The notes: generated by a model not told the origin, from the letters alone. Positions 54,081-64,000 are shown, numbered from the stretch's first letter. The stretch: DNA of 64,000 nucleotides from Petrolisthes cinctipes (GCA_033782935.1 JAWQEG010002452.1:182087-246086); one strand, 5' to 3'. Numbers and translations are program-made.

Positions 54081-55119
54081 GAAGTATTCAAAGTTAATCC
54101 AGTAGGTCTATGGAGGATATCGTGTATAGCCTATAGTATATTTATTGTTAATAGGCCTACATATTCAATACTGTAATAAACCATAATTGTCTATACAAGT
54201 TATATTAATTTTGCCCCATATATATATATATATATTGCTGTATTTACCTGCATTTTTGTTAACATTTGTACACATCATTTATTAACAACTGAGAAATTCT
54301 TTTATGAAGAGAGAGAGAATATATTATATTCTCGACCATACGAGTTTGACATAGTTTGGCCTTCCCTTCCTGTGCTTCAGTTTTCTTTCATCTCATTTCC
54401 TTGCTCCCCCTTCTTTCCAACCCCCGCTAACCGCGTGACGTCACTAACATGCACAGTTCCCAGGAGCGGGTTATCCTAGTCAGGGCCCATGGACCCTGAT
54501 CCTAGTATTCTTTAAACCTCTGGTGTTGCTTTAAACCTTGGGTGTGGAGGCGAACGCCGAGCAGCTAATAAGTGGACGAGGGGAGAGTACTTCTTAGTGG
54601 AGCGGAATCTGCTAGGAGCGTACTTCTCAGTGGAGCGGCATATGCTATAGGCTACCAGTTCATGGAGGATGTAGGGCACAAGGAGTATGGATATATGTTA
54701 CTTGGGTCACTACCCCACTTCCCCCAACAAACAAGGAGAGAGGTGGGAGTATGATACATAAGATACAATACATGAGATACAAATAATAAAGTACCTGGGA
54801 CAACAATAGGGTCATATGAGGCTATACAAGTAACAGGAGAAACCATAACAGTACAAGATGCATTATGACATAAGGAATATTGCTGACAAAAAGATATACA
54901 AAAATAAGAATATAGAAGGCAATGGACTATACATCTGACATAAGAATATTGTTCAAACAAAGATATACACACATAAGAGTATACAAGGCAATGAAATCAA
55001 AATATGACATACACATATACAAGAAAATAATTATAATACAAGTACAGTACGGTACATGGTACAGTACACTCTACAAGATTTCCACCTGGACCACCCCCTC
55101 ACTTGGCGAGGCTAAAGGC
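54081..55119. other. intergenic sequence, little recognised
   Basis: Contains short local duplications (gtacttct..agtggagcgg twice at 54586-54645; aagaatat...caaagatatacaca-type repeats at 54865-54975). No gene recognised. Confidence 0.4.
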
Positions 55120-55450
55120 CGTATAACACGGTCACTCTTTTCCTGCGACATCGTGTCCTGCGACACCATTTTCGACGACATGTCACGGGAAACAATAGCA
55201 CACGGCAAATTCTCAAGAAAGACAACAACGACGACCGACGACACCACGCGGGCGGCGGGACAACCAAAACACTCTGTTACAAAAGCGAAATCACCAAGGA
55301 TGGACGCCATTAACCGAGCAATTTTAGCTGTTGGAGCATGTGCAATTGTTTTGGAAGAAGAAGAAAGATGAAAGAGGTTTGGACCAGGCGGCAGGCGAAA
55401 GCAGAAATGTAAACAAACCCCGAAATCAAATCAATGTTCCGGCCATGCTC
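55120..55450 (+). mobile_element. possible left end of a PIF/Harbinger-like transposon
   Basis: ggccgtataacacgg at 55117-55131 resembles a Harbinger-type terminus. Downstream ATG at 55300 opens MDAINRAILAVGACAIVLEE followed by an acidic run, a stop, and a basic stretch, like the first residues of Harbinger transposases. There is no catalytic core and no right end in view. Confidence 0.3.
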
Positions 55451-55783
55451 ATATTTAACAGTTAAATTTGGTGTATATAATATATAAGATCTAGGAATAC
55501 AATTTCTATATTCAAATAATGATACCTAACACTACTTTAATCATAATATGCCATAATAATATATTCCATACAATATTATTCACTATAGACTTTCAACGAC
55601 TTTCTAACAGTAACAGCGCTTCGCTTGTGTGACCTCATGTGAATATACAAGACGCTTTTTCGAATCGGCAAAGCTTCATCTGCCGTATTCGGGTCGGAGA
55701 AAGGAGAAGTGTGTGTGGGAGGGGGGGGGGGCAGGTGGAAGGAGGAGTGGTGGTCCATGAAGGGGAGTCACATGTGTTAATGC

Positions 55784-55892
55784 AAGTTGGGGAAAAAAAA
55801 GAATCTGAACACCGTTGGCTGCTTTTAATAACATCGCCTGCAGTAAACACGTTAGTAATTGTCAAAATGAATGAATGACTATACGTAATGAT

Positions 55893-55893
<1 letters not shown>
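55784..55893 (+). mobile_element. family M MITE, left half
   Basis: agttggggaaaaaaaagaatct through taaacacgttagtaat, matching 43432-43520. Truncated by the GA-repeat tract. Confidence 0.75.
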
Positions 55894-55961
<68 letters not shown>

Positions 55962-56013
55962 TGTGAGAGAGAGAGAGAGAGAGAGAGTGAGTGTGTGTGT
56001 TTGTGTGTGTGAG

Positions 56014-56047
<34 letters not shown>

Positions 56048-56154
56048 TGTATGTGTGTGTGAGAAAGAGAGAGAGTGTGTATGTGTGAAAGAGAGAGAGA
56101 GAGAGAGAGTGTGTGTGTGAGAAAGAGAGATAGTGTGTGTGTGTGTGAGAAAGA

Positions 56155-56225
<71 letters not shown>

Positions 56226-56270
56226 TGTGTGTGTGAGAGAGAGAGAAAGAGAGAGTGTGTGTGTGTGTAG
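55894..56270. repeat. (GA)n / (GT)n compound microsatellite
   Basis: About 375 bp of GA runs alternating with GT runs. Open frames across it (Ser/Leu or Glu/Arg repeats) are artefacts. Confidence 0.97.
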
Positions 56271-57389
56271 GCCAGGGCTAAATTAGTAACAGTGTTTAAG
56301 AGAGGTGATAGGAAGGATGTCAACAATTAGAGAGGAATTAATATAATAAAAATAGTATAGCCAAAGTTTACGACATGGTATTGTGCGAGAGAATGAAGCA
56401 ATGGTTCAGGCTGTATAGGAAGCAGCAGGCTGGTGCTCAACAGAAGAGAGGGTGTCTGGAGCACATTGTGTGACTGAGAGCTGGATTGGGACTGCCCTTG
56501 TTACCATAACACTAGGCGTAAGACAAGGTTCACCAACTTTGTGTTTATTATTCATAATATTTTTGGATGACCTCATAAGAATGGGTGTGAACATGATGGT
56601 TTTTTAGTATGGTTCTTATGGACGATACAGTTATTTTATCAACGACCAGGTATAACATGATAAAAAAGCTAACTCTACTCCATAATTATTGCTCTGGTTA
56701 CGGTATGAAAATCAACCAGTCCAAGACTAAGTTTTTTGTGATACATGGCCGCGGTGAGGACTCGGATCCCTTGGTGGTGAACGATTTGGTTGTGGAACAG
56801 TGTAACAAGTATGTATAGCCTACTTAGGTTCAACGTTCACGAGTGACGGATCTACCTCGTCCATGGTCAGAGAGCACGCTAATTCCAGGATGCCACATGT
56901 GTAGAAATTTGTTTAATTTATTTCCAAGAACAGCGATATACCGTTTATTGTGAAAAAGCGAGTATTTGAGGCAGTGCTGATGTCAACATTAGTTTATGGC
57001 TGTGAATCTTGGATTGGTGCCGACCTCAGACCAATGGTTAAATTATATAATTGGTGTTTAAAGAAATTATTAGGTGTAAGAGGATCAACATGAAATGATG
57101 TTTGTTAGGTTGAGTCAGGGTATCCACGTGGCCTTGTATGAGTTGGTCAAACTTAGGCAACATAAGTTTTTCCGGACCATGTGGCGGGAGCGTTCTGGGT
57201 ATGATGACGATCCCTTGGTGTTCGTTATCGGATTGGTCACTGATTGGAACACAGTGACAGGGAGGTCTGTTGGAGCACGGGAATTTGGGTTGGGTGAGGC
57301 AGGACCTAATTGATGGCATTATTAACAGCAATTCATCAAGACGTATTACTTACAAGAGCATCAACTCTGACTTTTCAGTCCATTATGTA

Positions 57390-58135
57390 TACAGGGTGTA
57401 TCGCGACGTATAGCATTAACTTACACCAAAGATATAAAATATAATTTTGAGTATATTTTGGTCTATAAAGTATGCTGTGTGTGATCCAGTATAGTACAAT
57501 GAATACTGATAAAAACTATTTTAACTTGTGTTGTCAAATGGCGGTGAGCTTCTAAGGGAGTGGAAGCCTAATATTGTTTTCGGACCAAAGAGGCCTTATT
57601 TATTTCATCTTAATAAGTTTTATCGTGATTGCAATATTTATGTGATGTTCTATAACGTACATTGAATTATATTTTCAATGCAAAGGGATAATACCAGGCC
57701 CCTATAAATAATATTCGACGAAATATGATTAATATCTTTTAGAGGTTAGGTAAACTCTTCCAACATAATAGTACCTGCAAGCCTTAGCATTTCCCTACAT
57801 TTCACGGATTTTCTTCTTATACAGGCCTGGTATTATCCCTCTGCATTGAAAATATAATTCAATGTACGTTATAGAACATCACATAAATATTGCAATCATG
57901 ATAAAACTTATTAAGATGAAATAAATAAGGCCTCTTTGGTCCGAAAACAATATTAGGCTACCACTCCCTCCGAAGCTCACCACCATTTGACAACATAAGT
58001 TAAAATAGTTTTTATCAGTATTCATTGTACTATACTGAGATCACACACAGCATACTTTATAGAACAAAATATACTCAAAATTATATTTTATATCTCTGGT
58101 GTAAGTTAATGCTATACGTCGCGATACACCCTGTA
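57390..58135. mobile_element. foldback DNA element (family N), 746 bp, TA-flanked
   Basis: Two arms of about 350 bp, starting TACAGGGTGTATCGCGACGT and ending with the complement, around a short centre near 57770-57800. TA at both edges. No gene inside. Inserted into the LINE at 56275-58812. Confidence 0.92.
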
Positions 58136-58299
58136 TAGAGAGAGACATACAATTAGTGAGATACAAAGATTATCTTTTACCAAGTTCCGTGTGAGTGGCC
58201 ACAACTTGGCGTGTGAGACTGAGAGATGGAACAGGCGTGGTAGAGGCCGCTTACCACTAGAAGATACACTCACAGGATGCATCAGGGATAGACGGGTAG

Positions 58300-58385
58300 G
58301 GGGTGCTGATGGTGTAATGGTTAGCACACTCGCCCAGCACGCGATTCCTGAGTCAGTAGAATTTCCCAACCCCCTATGTCCCTGT
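58300..58385 (+). repeat. tRNA-like segment inside LINE 3' region
   Basis: tggtgtaatggttagcaca resembles a Pol III A box. The B-box side (gtagaatttccc) is poor. It may be a decayed SINE head fused to or inserted in the LINE 3' UTR. Confidence 0.3.
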
Positions 58386-58819
58386 TCACCTAGCAATAAG
58401 TAAAAACAAGGATAGCAAAATTGTAGGCTGGGGGAAGATATGTTGATGTAACAAGACTTTTGACCAACACCATGAATCGATAGGCATAAATTTCAAAGCC
58501 CTAAATCTTCTTAGGGATAGGTACCGTATAGATTTAGTAGTCTAGAGGAATTGTTTTCTGAGGTGTATGAGCCAATGGTAGTTTGCAAAGTAATTCACGA
58601 AATTTTGTCTATTTATTTTAAGGTTATGTTTTAAGGGTGTTGGTTTTTCGGGTAGAATTAAGAGTATTTATTGTATTTAGTGTTGGACTACAGTTTCGTT
58701 CCAAGATGATGTTTTCTGATTTCTATGGCATTTGTAAATATATCTATTTTGTATAATGATGTAATGATGCATTGAGCTGTGGTCAATAAAATATCTATCT
58801 ATCTATCTATCTGTGAGAG

Positions 58820-59075
58820 AGACTTTTTGAGGCTTCTGATTCCTCCTGACTATGCCACGAAACAAATACGCTCCTTCCCTATTGGTGTGTGTGTGTGTGT
58901 GTGTGTTTCGTGGCAATATTTGAAGGACTCGTTGTTGGTAAATCTGGAGCAACTGAATCCTCCAAACTATTCCAAGCAACAGAACACCATTATTTTAGCT
59001 CCTCTGGTCCTTTTTCCTGACATACTTTGGAGGAATCAAAGCACTCCAATGTACCAAATAAGAATTACCACCTAA
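58820..59075. mobile_element. chimeric TTAA MITE: family F left part joined to family E right part
   Basis: 58820-58932 matches family F (gcttctgattcctcctgac to atttgaaggactcg, with a (GT)n insert). 58933-59070 matches family E (ttggtaaatctggagcaact to agaattaccacc). Confidence 0.7.
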
Positions 59076-59120
59076 CCTAACCTAACCTAACCTTACCTAA
59101 CCTAACCTAACCTAACCTTA
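59071..59120. repeat. interstitial (CCTAA)n telomere-like repeat
   Basis: About nine CCTAA units with two CCTTA variants. TTAGG is the ancestral arthropod telomere repeat. Confidence 0.85.
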
Positions 59121-59235
59121 AAAGAGTGAGTGACACGTTGTTGGGTTGGTAATCCCCGAAACTATAGCTGTGGTTGGGACTGAGTGAGAGGAAGTGTGTC
59201 ATCTTATCTGCACAGCACTACCTCTCACTAACTCT

Positions 59236-59236
<1 letters not shown>

Positions 59237-59278
<42 letters not shown>

Positions 59279-59311
59279 AGTAGATAGATTTCTCTCTCTC
59301 TCTTAGTATAT

Positions 59312-59362
<51 letters not shown>
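59237..59362. repeat. (CT)n microsatellites
   Basis: Three CT runs separated by short tatagtagatagat-type spacers. Confidence 0.97.
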
Positions 59363-59366
<4 letters not shown>

Positions 59367-59381
59367 CAGTTTTGAGGAATT

Positions 59382-59520
59382 ATTAAGGACCCTGCCAGCT
59401 GTGATCGTGTATGAGAATTGGAGGCTTATGGCTGATTCCTCCTGACCATGCCACGATACAAACTCCTTCCATATAGGTAGTGTTTCGTGGCAATATTTGA
59501 AGGACTCATTTACCTCCAAG
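59382..59520. mobile_element. TTAA-type MITE (family F), right end lost
   Basis: ttaaggaccctgcc at the left, core intact, truncated into the GGAGAA tract. Confidence 0.75.
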
Positions 59521-59730
59521 GACATGGAGAGAAGGAGAAGGAAGGAGGGAGAAGGAGATAGAGAGAAGGAAGGAGGGAGGGAGGGAGAAGGAAATAGAAG
59601 GAGATAGAGAGAAGGGGAAGGAAGGAGGAAGAAGGAGATAGAGAGAAGGGGAAGGGAGAAGGAGAAGGAAGGAAGGAGAGAGGAGAGAAGGAGAAGGAAG
59701 GAGGGGGAAGGAGAAGGAAGGAGGGACTGC
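59521..59730. repeat. purine-rich (GGAGAA)n-like tract
   Basis: Imperfect GAAGGAGG, GGAGAAGGA and AGATAGAGAGAAG units. Strong strand asymmetry; no coding meaning. Confidence 0.95.
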
Positions 59731-59812
59731 AAAACACGAAGAAATTATAAATGTGGACAATTAAATATTATTTTTTTCAAACGTTTCGAAATAAGAAGGG
59801 TGTTATTTTCAG

Positions 59813-59932
59813 AGTGTGTGTGTGTGTGTGTGTGTGTGTACTCGGCACGTCAGAAAGTGTGTGTGTGTGTGTGTGTGTGTTAAAGTATGATGTGTGAAAG
59901 GTGTAATAATTTGTATGTGTGTGTGTGTGTGT

Positions 59933-59963
<31 letters not shown>

Positions 59964-60160
59964 ACGAGACATATGGGGTGTCATGTTGTCGGTCACTTCT
60001 GGTATCTGTTTCCTGCCCTGTGTGTGTGTGTATGTGTGTGTGTGTGTGTGTGAGGTCCATCCTGCACTCACTCACTCACTCAGACCTTTGCCATCACTCA
60101 CGGGAACACCACGCACACACGCACACGCACGCACACACACGCAACGCACGTAACGCACGC
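59813..60160. repeat. (GT)n and (CA)n blocks
   Basis: Alternating GT runs, a GT-to-AC switch (gtgtgtacacacac at 59930-59962, a hairpin-forming palindrome), then more GT and (CACG)n-like repeats. Confidence 0.95.
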
Positions 60161-60199
60161 ATCTCTCTCTATGGTAAGTATTTTCACTATGCATATCAC

Positions 60200-61118
60200 G
60201 CTACTAACATATCTACTTACTTACCTACCTTCTACTTACTTACTTACTTATCTACTAACCTACTTACCTACCTTTCTACTTACTTACTTATCTACTAATC
60301 TACTTACCTACCTACCTACCTACTTACTTACTTATCTACTAACCTTCTACTTACTTACCTACCTACTTTCTTACTTACTTATCTACTAACTTACGTACGT
60401 CTACTTACCAACCTATCTACTTACCTACCTACTTACCTACCTACCCTTCTTACCCTTTCTGCCTACCTTCCTTCTACTTACCTACCTACCTTCCTACCCT
60501 TCCTTACTACTTATCTACCCTTCCTACCCTTCCTACCTACCTACTAACCTCTACTTACCTACCTACCTTCCTTTCTACTTTCCTACCTGCTTATCTACTT
60601 ACCTACCTACCTACTTTCTTACCTACCTATCCTTTCTTCTTTCTCCATACCTATCTTCTTACCTACCTACTTACCTTCTCTTTCTACTTATCTACCCTTC
60701 CTACCCTCCTACTTACCTACCTACCTACCTACCTACCCTTCCTTCCTTCCGACTTACCTACCAACTTACCTACCTATCTACTTACCTACCTTTCTTTCCT
60801 TCCTTCCTTCCCTCCTTCCTTCCTCATATAAATTCCTTCCTTCCTTATATCAAACCCCACTTTCCTTTCTTCCTTCCTTCCTTTCTCATATCAATTCCTT
60901 CTTCCTTCCTTCCTTCCTTCTTTCCTTCCTCATGGCAATCCCACCTTCCTTCCTTCCTTCCTCATAGCAATCTCTCCTTCCTTCCTTCCTTCCTCATAGC
61001 AATCTCTCCTTCCTTCCTTCCTTCCTCATTGCAATCCCTCCTTCCTTCCTTCCTTCTTACCTACCTACTTTCCTACCCTCCTTCCTTCCCTCCTTCCTAC
61101 CTACCTTCCTTCCACACA
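60200..61118. repeat. long tetranucleotide satellite-like tract (CTTA / CTAC / CTTC)n
   Basis: More than 900 bp moving from ACTT/CTAC repeats (60200-60780) to CTTC repeats (60780-61118). At 60930-61060 a higher-order unit with tcatagcaatctctccttcc repeats about four times. Confidence 0.95.
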
Positions 61119-61208
61119 CACACACACTGCAGTACCTACTTCCACAATAATAATTAATTACCTCTCTTTCCATATTATAACCTGTGTAAGAATTCTTGTG
61201 GCCAACTG

Positions 61209-61556
61209 TACAGCCACAATCAAATAACCACCGACACTTTCCTTCCATCGTAGTAAATATCTTGGTAATAAATAACAACACGTATATGAATTTGCAGCAC
61301 CTCATAATAATAATAATTGAGGGGATGAGTTGACTTAAGGTGTTGTCTGATTATATTTTGATATGATACTGATTGTAGTAAATATCTTGGTAATAAAGAA
61401 CAACACGTGTATGATTTTGCAGCACCTCATAATAATAATAATAATTGAGGGGGTTGAGTTGACATAAAGTGTTGTTGTATGATTATATTTTGATATGATA
61501 CTGATTTATTTGCATGATGGAAGTAAAGTGTCGGTGGATATTTGATTGTGGCTGTA
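61209..61556. mobile_element. compound family D MITE with internal duplication
   Basis: Left end tacagccacaatcaaata, then the middle (agtaaatatcttggtaat to gatatgatactgat) twice, then right end attgtggctgta. Confidence 0.85.
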
Positions 61557-61680
61557 CACTCGGATATTTCCAGCCCACCTGAGTAGAAACCCGAGATCTG
61601 AAGCAGGTGGTTTCTGGACGACAGCCCACCCAAAGCCTCCATTGGTTCGAGACGTGTGTGTGTTTATGTGTAGCCTGGGG
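61555..61680 (+). mobile_element. family K MITE, left part
   Basis: tacactcggatatttcc and cccgagatctgaagcaggtgg as at 47600. It shares its first TA with the last TA of the family D element before it. Confidence 0.75.
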
Positions 61681-61685
61681 TAGAC

Positions 61686-61795
61686 GGAAAAAATGGCACC
61701 GGAAAAAATGGCACAGGAATAAATGGCACCAGAAAAAATGGCACAGGAAATTATGGCACATTTTTCAGCATAGGAAAAAATGGCACAGTAAACTC
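61686..61795 (+). repeat. 15-bp minisatellite
   Basis: At least six units of ggaaaaaatggcaca with small variants. One frame reads as KKWHR repeats, which looks incidental. Confidence 0.9.
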
Positions 61796-61819
61796 AACTA
61801 ATATGTGTTAAAATTTACG

Positions 61820-61993
61820 TACACTCGTGATACGTAATCCCTGACCAGAGACGAATGGCAGGCACCACACACACATACCCTGCATTCGAACTCAGCCTCT
61901 ATAGGTGTACTGAGTGGGGAAATGAGCAATACCAGACGATTCGAAGCTTTATGCTCCTCACACTCTGGTCAGGAATTATGTATCACGAGTGTA
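61820..61993. mobile_element. TA-target hairpin MITE (family J)
   Basis: Ends tacactcgtgatacgtaatc and its near complement. First of three joined elements. Confidence 0.82.
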
Positions 61994-62185
61994 CAGCCAT
62001 GGCTGAGAGTGCTGGACCAAGGTCCAATGAGTGTTGGAGAGCAACTGAACAGAGTTCGAAAAAGTGAGTCTTCCAAACCTCTTTCAACGTTGAGAATGGT
62101 TTGGAATATTCACTTGTTCTAACTCTGTTCAGTTGCTCTCCAACATTCCTTGGATCCTGGTCCACCACTATCAGCCATGACTGTA
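61992..62185. mobile_element. TA-target hairpin MITE (family L)
   Basis: Ends tacagccatggctgag and complement, inner arms ttggagagcaactgaacaga and complement. Shares the TA at 61992-61993 with family J and the TA at 62184-62185 with family G. Confidence 0.85.
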
Positions 62186-62347
62186 CAGTCGGCGGCAGAA
62201 GTCCTGTCGCCTCACCTGCTTCACCGAGGCAAACAATGTTCATAGACTCGAGAAATACACATGTTTTCTACACATAATCTTGAGTCTATGAACATTGCTT
62301 ACCTCGGTGAAGCAAGTGAGGCGACAGGACTTTTGCCGCCGACTGTA
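62184..62347. mobile_element. TA-target hairpin MITE (family G), well preserved
   Basis: Arms of about 70 bp, starting tacagtcggcggcagaagtc, almost perfectly complementary around a short loop near 62255-62270. Confidence 0.9.
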
Positions 62348-62349
62348 CG

Positions 62350-62720
62350 TCTGATCGAATGTGGTGACGAAAGGCTCCATGCCCTCTGGTGTGTTGTTTT
62401 TGAGGAAATTCATGCCAGCAGAAACATCCTCGAGAGGAAGAAAAGCTAAGCTGTCTACCATACCACAGAACAACTTTATTTCCTCATTTTCCTTGTAGAC
62501 AGTTGACAGCCCTATAGCTCTTGTATTCTCATCCATGATGACTGTGTCAGATGGTACAAACAACAACGAATGACAACTTTTGTTCCGAGAATTGCTGTGA
62601 TGGCTTGTAGAGTTGCTTGAAGGGTCTGGATACAGGTGGTGGTATTCCGCACATTTCTCAAGAACTTCCTTGTAAAGTTCCTCATAAGTGTCTTGGGTCT
62701 TGTGTTGCAGGATGTTTCAT
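62350..62720 (-). pseudogene. possible MULE-type transposase fragment
   Basis: Minus strand: TQDTYEELYKEVLEKCAEY (near 62700-62640), then FVPSDTVIMDENTRAIGLST, and LAFLPLEDVSAGMNFLKNNT with EGMEPFVTTFDQTY. The last block resembles the segment after the MULE DDE domain in FLYWCH-associated transposases. The middle of the domain is missing. Confidence 0.4.
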
Positions 62721-62799
62721 GATGGCGAATTGTTCGGAAGAAGGGTTCCGATTGTTAGTGTTGTTTCATGATGGCGAAATATTCGAAACCCAATTGATA

Positions 62800-63108
62800 C
62801 CTTCTATCGTGCAAATAAATCAGTATCATATAAAAATATAATCATACAACAACACCTTACGTCAACTCAACCCCCTCAATTATTATTATGAGGTGTTGCA
62901 AAATCATACACGTGTTGTTCTTTATTACCAAGCTATTTACTACAATCAGTATCATATCAAAATATAATCATACAACACCTTACGTCAACTCAACCCCTTC
63001 AATTATTATTATGAGGTGCTGCAAAATCATACACGTGTTGTTCTTTATTACCAAGATATTTACTACGTTGGAAGGAAAGTGTCGGTGGATATTTGATTGT
63101 GGTTGTAC
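62800..63108. mobile_element. compound family D MITE, left end missing
   Basis: Two copies of the internal segment ending at the right terminus gattgtggttgta. Confidence 0.8.
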
Positions 63109-63123
63109 AGTCATGAGCACTAA

Positions 63124-63580
63124 GGGTCGATTCCACAGTGGTTGGTATTGGTTTGTAAGCACGCAAACGAAAGAATGCTAGCCGTTTAAATGACATATGG
63201 GTGAATTATTTAATGAATTTGGTGAGTAAACTCTGCAGTGATCATCATTATCTAACTGTTGGATAGATTTTGTGCATGTGGATACTAAGCTTTTGGAAAA
63301 TAATAAAGCCTTACAAGTGTGGTTGGTTGGGAAGCTAATAAACCAATACCACTGTGGAATCAACCTAAAATGATGAAGCCTTACAAGTGTGGTTGGTTGG
63401 GAAGCTAACAAACCAATACCACTGTGGAATCAACCCTAAAATGATGAAGCCTTACAAGTGTGGTTGGTTGGAAAGCTAACAAACCAAATACCACTGTGGA
63501 ATCAACCCTAAAATAATGACGCCTAACAAGTGTGGTTGGTTGGGAAGCTAACAAACCAATACCACTGTGGAATTGACCCT
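63124..63580 (+). mobile_element. family C MITE with amplified right end
   Basis: Complete element from gggtcgattccacagtggt, then three further units of about 71 bp repeating only the right-terminal segment. The outer flanks are TA (acTAagggtc ... gacccttATaa). Confidence 0.9.
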
Positions 63581-63694
63581 TATAAGTATCCAGGTGTGCT
63601 TGCTTCGAATACCTAGAGACAGTAATTAAATGCACAATAAGATCTCCATCGACATTACTTCGTTGGTTAATTGGACTGTTCAAAACTTCAGTCT

Positions 63695-64000
63695 GTACAG
63701 CCACAATCAAATATCCACCGACACTTTCCTTCCATCGTAGTAAATATCTTGGTAATAAAGAACAACACGTGTATGATATTGCAGCACCTCATAATAATAA
63801 TTGAGGGGGTTGAGTTGATTATATTTTGATATATTTTGATATGATACTGATTGTAGTAAATATCTTGGTAATAAAGAACAACACGTGTATGATTTTGCAG
63901 CACCTCATAATACTAACTGATAGGATTGAGTTGACATAAGGTGTTGTTGTATGATTATATTTTGATATGATACTGATTTATTTACACGATGTAAGGAAAG
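63695..64000. mobile_element. compound family D MITE running off the window
   Basis: Left end tacagccacaatcaaata, internal segment repeated twice, right end not reached. Confidence 0.85.

Larger units (their letters stand above)
56275..58812 (+). pseudogene. non-LTR retrotransposon (second LINE lineage) split by a foldback element
   Basis: RT pieces: KVYDMVLCERMKQWF, YRKQQAGAQQKRGCLEHIV, TLGVRQGSPTLCLLFIIFLD, MDDTVILSTT (MDDT at 56618-56629 where F/YxDD is expected), YGMKINQSKTKFFVI, LGSTFTSDGS and TLVYGCESW. After 57095 comes ELVKLRQHKFFRTMWRERS, and after the insertion SFTKFRVSGHNLACETERWN and RGRGRLPLEDTLTGC. The 3' end is aataaaatatctatctatct at 58786-58812. There are several stops and frameshifts. 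It is interrupted by family N at 57390. Confidence 0.82.

Noticed and set aside
55862..56326. 154-residue minus-strand open frame of Ser/Leu/Thr/His repeats
   Set aside because: It lies entirely in a (GA)n/(GT)n microsatellite; the composition is a direct product of the repeat.
59199..60400. Several long open frames rich in Ser/Pro/Leu, Cys/Val or Thr/Tyr/Leu
   Set aside because: All lie in CT, GGAGAA, GT/CA or CTTA simple repeats; no conserved domain or splice context.
62261..62449. Small + strand open frame crossing 62347
   Set aside because: It is half hairpin MITE and half antisense of the MULE-like relic; no coding evidence.
63124..63580. Regularly spaced repeats that could be mistaken for a CRISPR array
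   Set aside because: Units are directly contiguous without unique spacers and derive from a MITE end; the genome is eukaryotic.

Overview
The window is eukaryotic nuclear DNA, almost certainly from an arthropod and plausibly a crustacean such as a decapod. The evidence is split genes with GT-AG introns, a short interstitial (CCTAA)n tract (the ancestral arthropod telomere motif), very dense microsatellites, and an extreme load of short hairpin transposons, tRNA-derived SINEs and decayed LINEs. The taxonomic assignment is inference; no marker gene fixes it.

Two protein-coding genes can be read, both on the + strand. (1) Positions 513-6668 hold the last three coding exons of an RNF4-type SUMO-targeted ubiquitin ligase: a Pro/Ser-rich N-terminal region, a cluster of SUMO-interacting motifs, an RRPRR basic patch and a C-terminal RING. 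The 5' end lies upstream of the window. (2) Positions 15126-51625 hold a complete gene for the condensin I HEAT-repeat subunit CAP-G (NCAPG). I could assemble 21 coding exons by hand. All junctions are GT-AG, phases match throughout, and they sum to 1334 codons plus stop. The exons cover the whole HEAT-repeat region in the same order as vertebrate NCAPG, followed by a long low-complexity, S/T-P-rich, basic C-terminal tail. Both genes act on chromosomes, but the adjacency may be chance.

The rest is repetitive. Introns of both genes and the downstream region (51.6-64 kb) are packed with: (a) RTE-like and jockey-like non-LTR retrotransposon fragments, several with microsatellite tails; (b) two tRNA-related SINE families; (c) MITEs with TA target sites (at least a dozen hairpin families, many beginning TACAG); (d) MITEs with TTAA target sites; (e) hAT MITEs with 8-bp target duplications; (f) a huge near-perfect palindrome in an RNF4 intron; (g) relics of MADF-BESS, possible THAP, possible PIF/Harbinger and possible MULE genes. 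From 55.9 to 61.1 kb much of the DNA is simple sequence.

I see no convincing new multi-gene system. The most notable observations are structural: chains of different hairpin transposons that share single TA dinucleotides, MITE ends amplifying into tandem arrays, transposons lying 5-30 bases from splice sites of an essential gene, and a 1.17-kb intronic palindrome without an internal indel between its arms over the stretch I checked.
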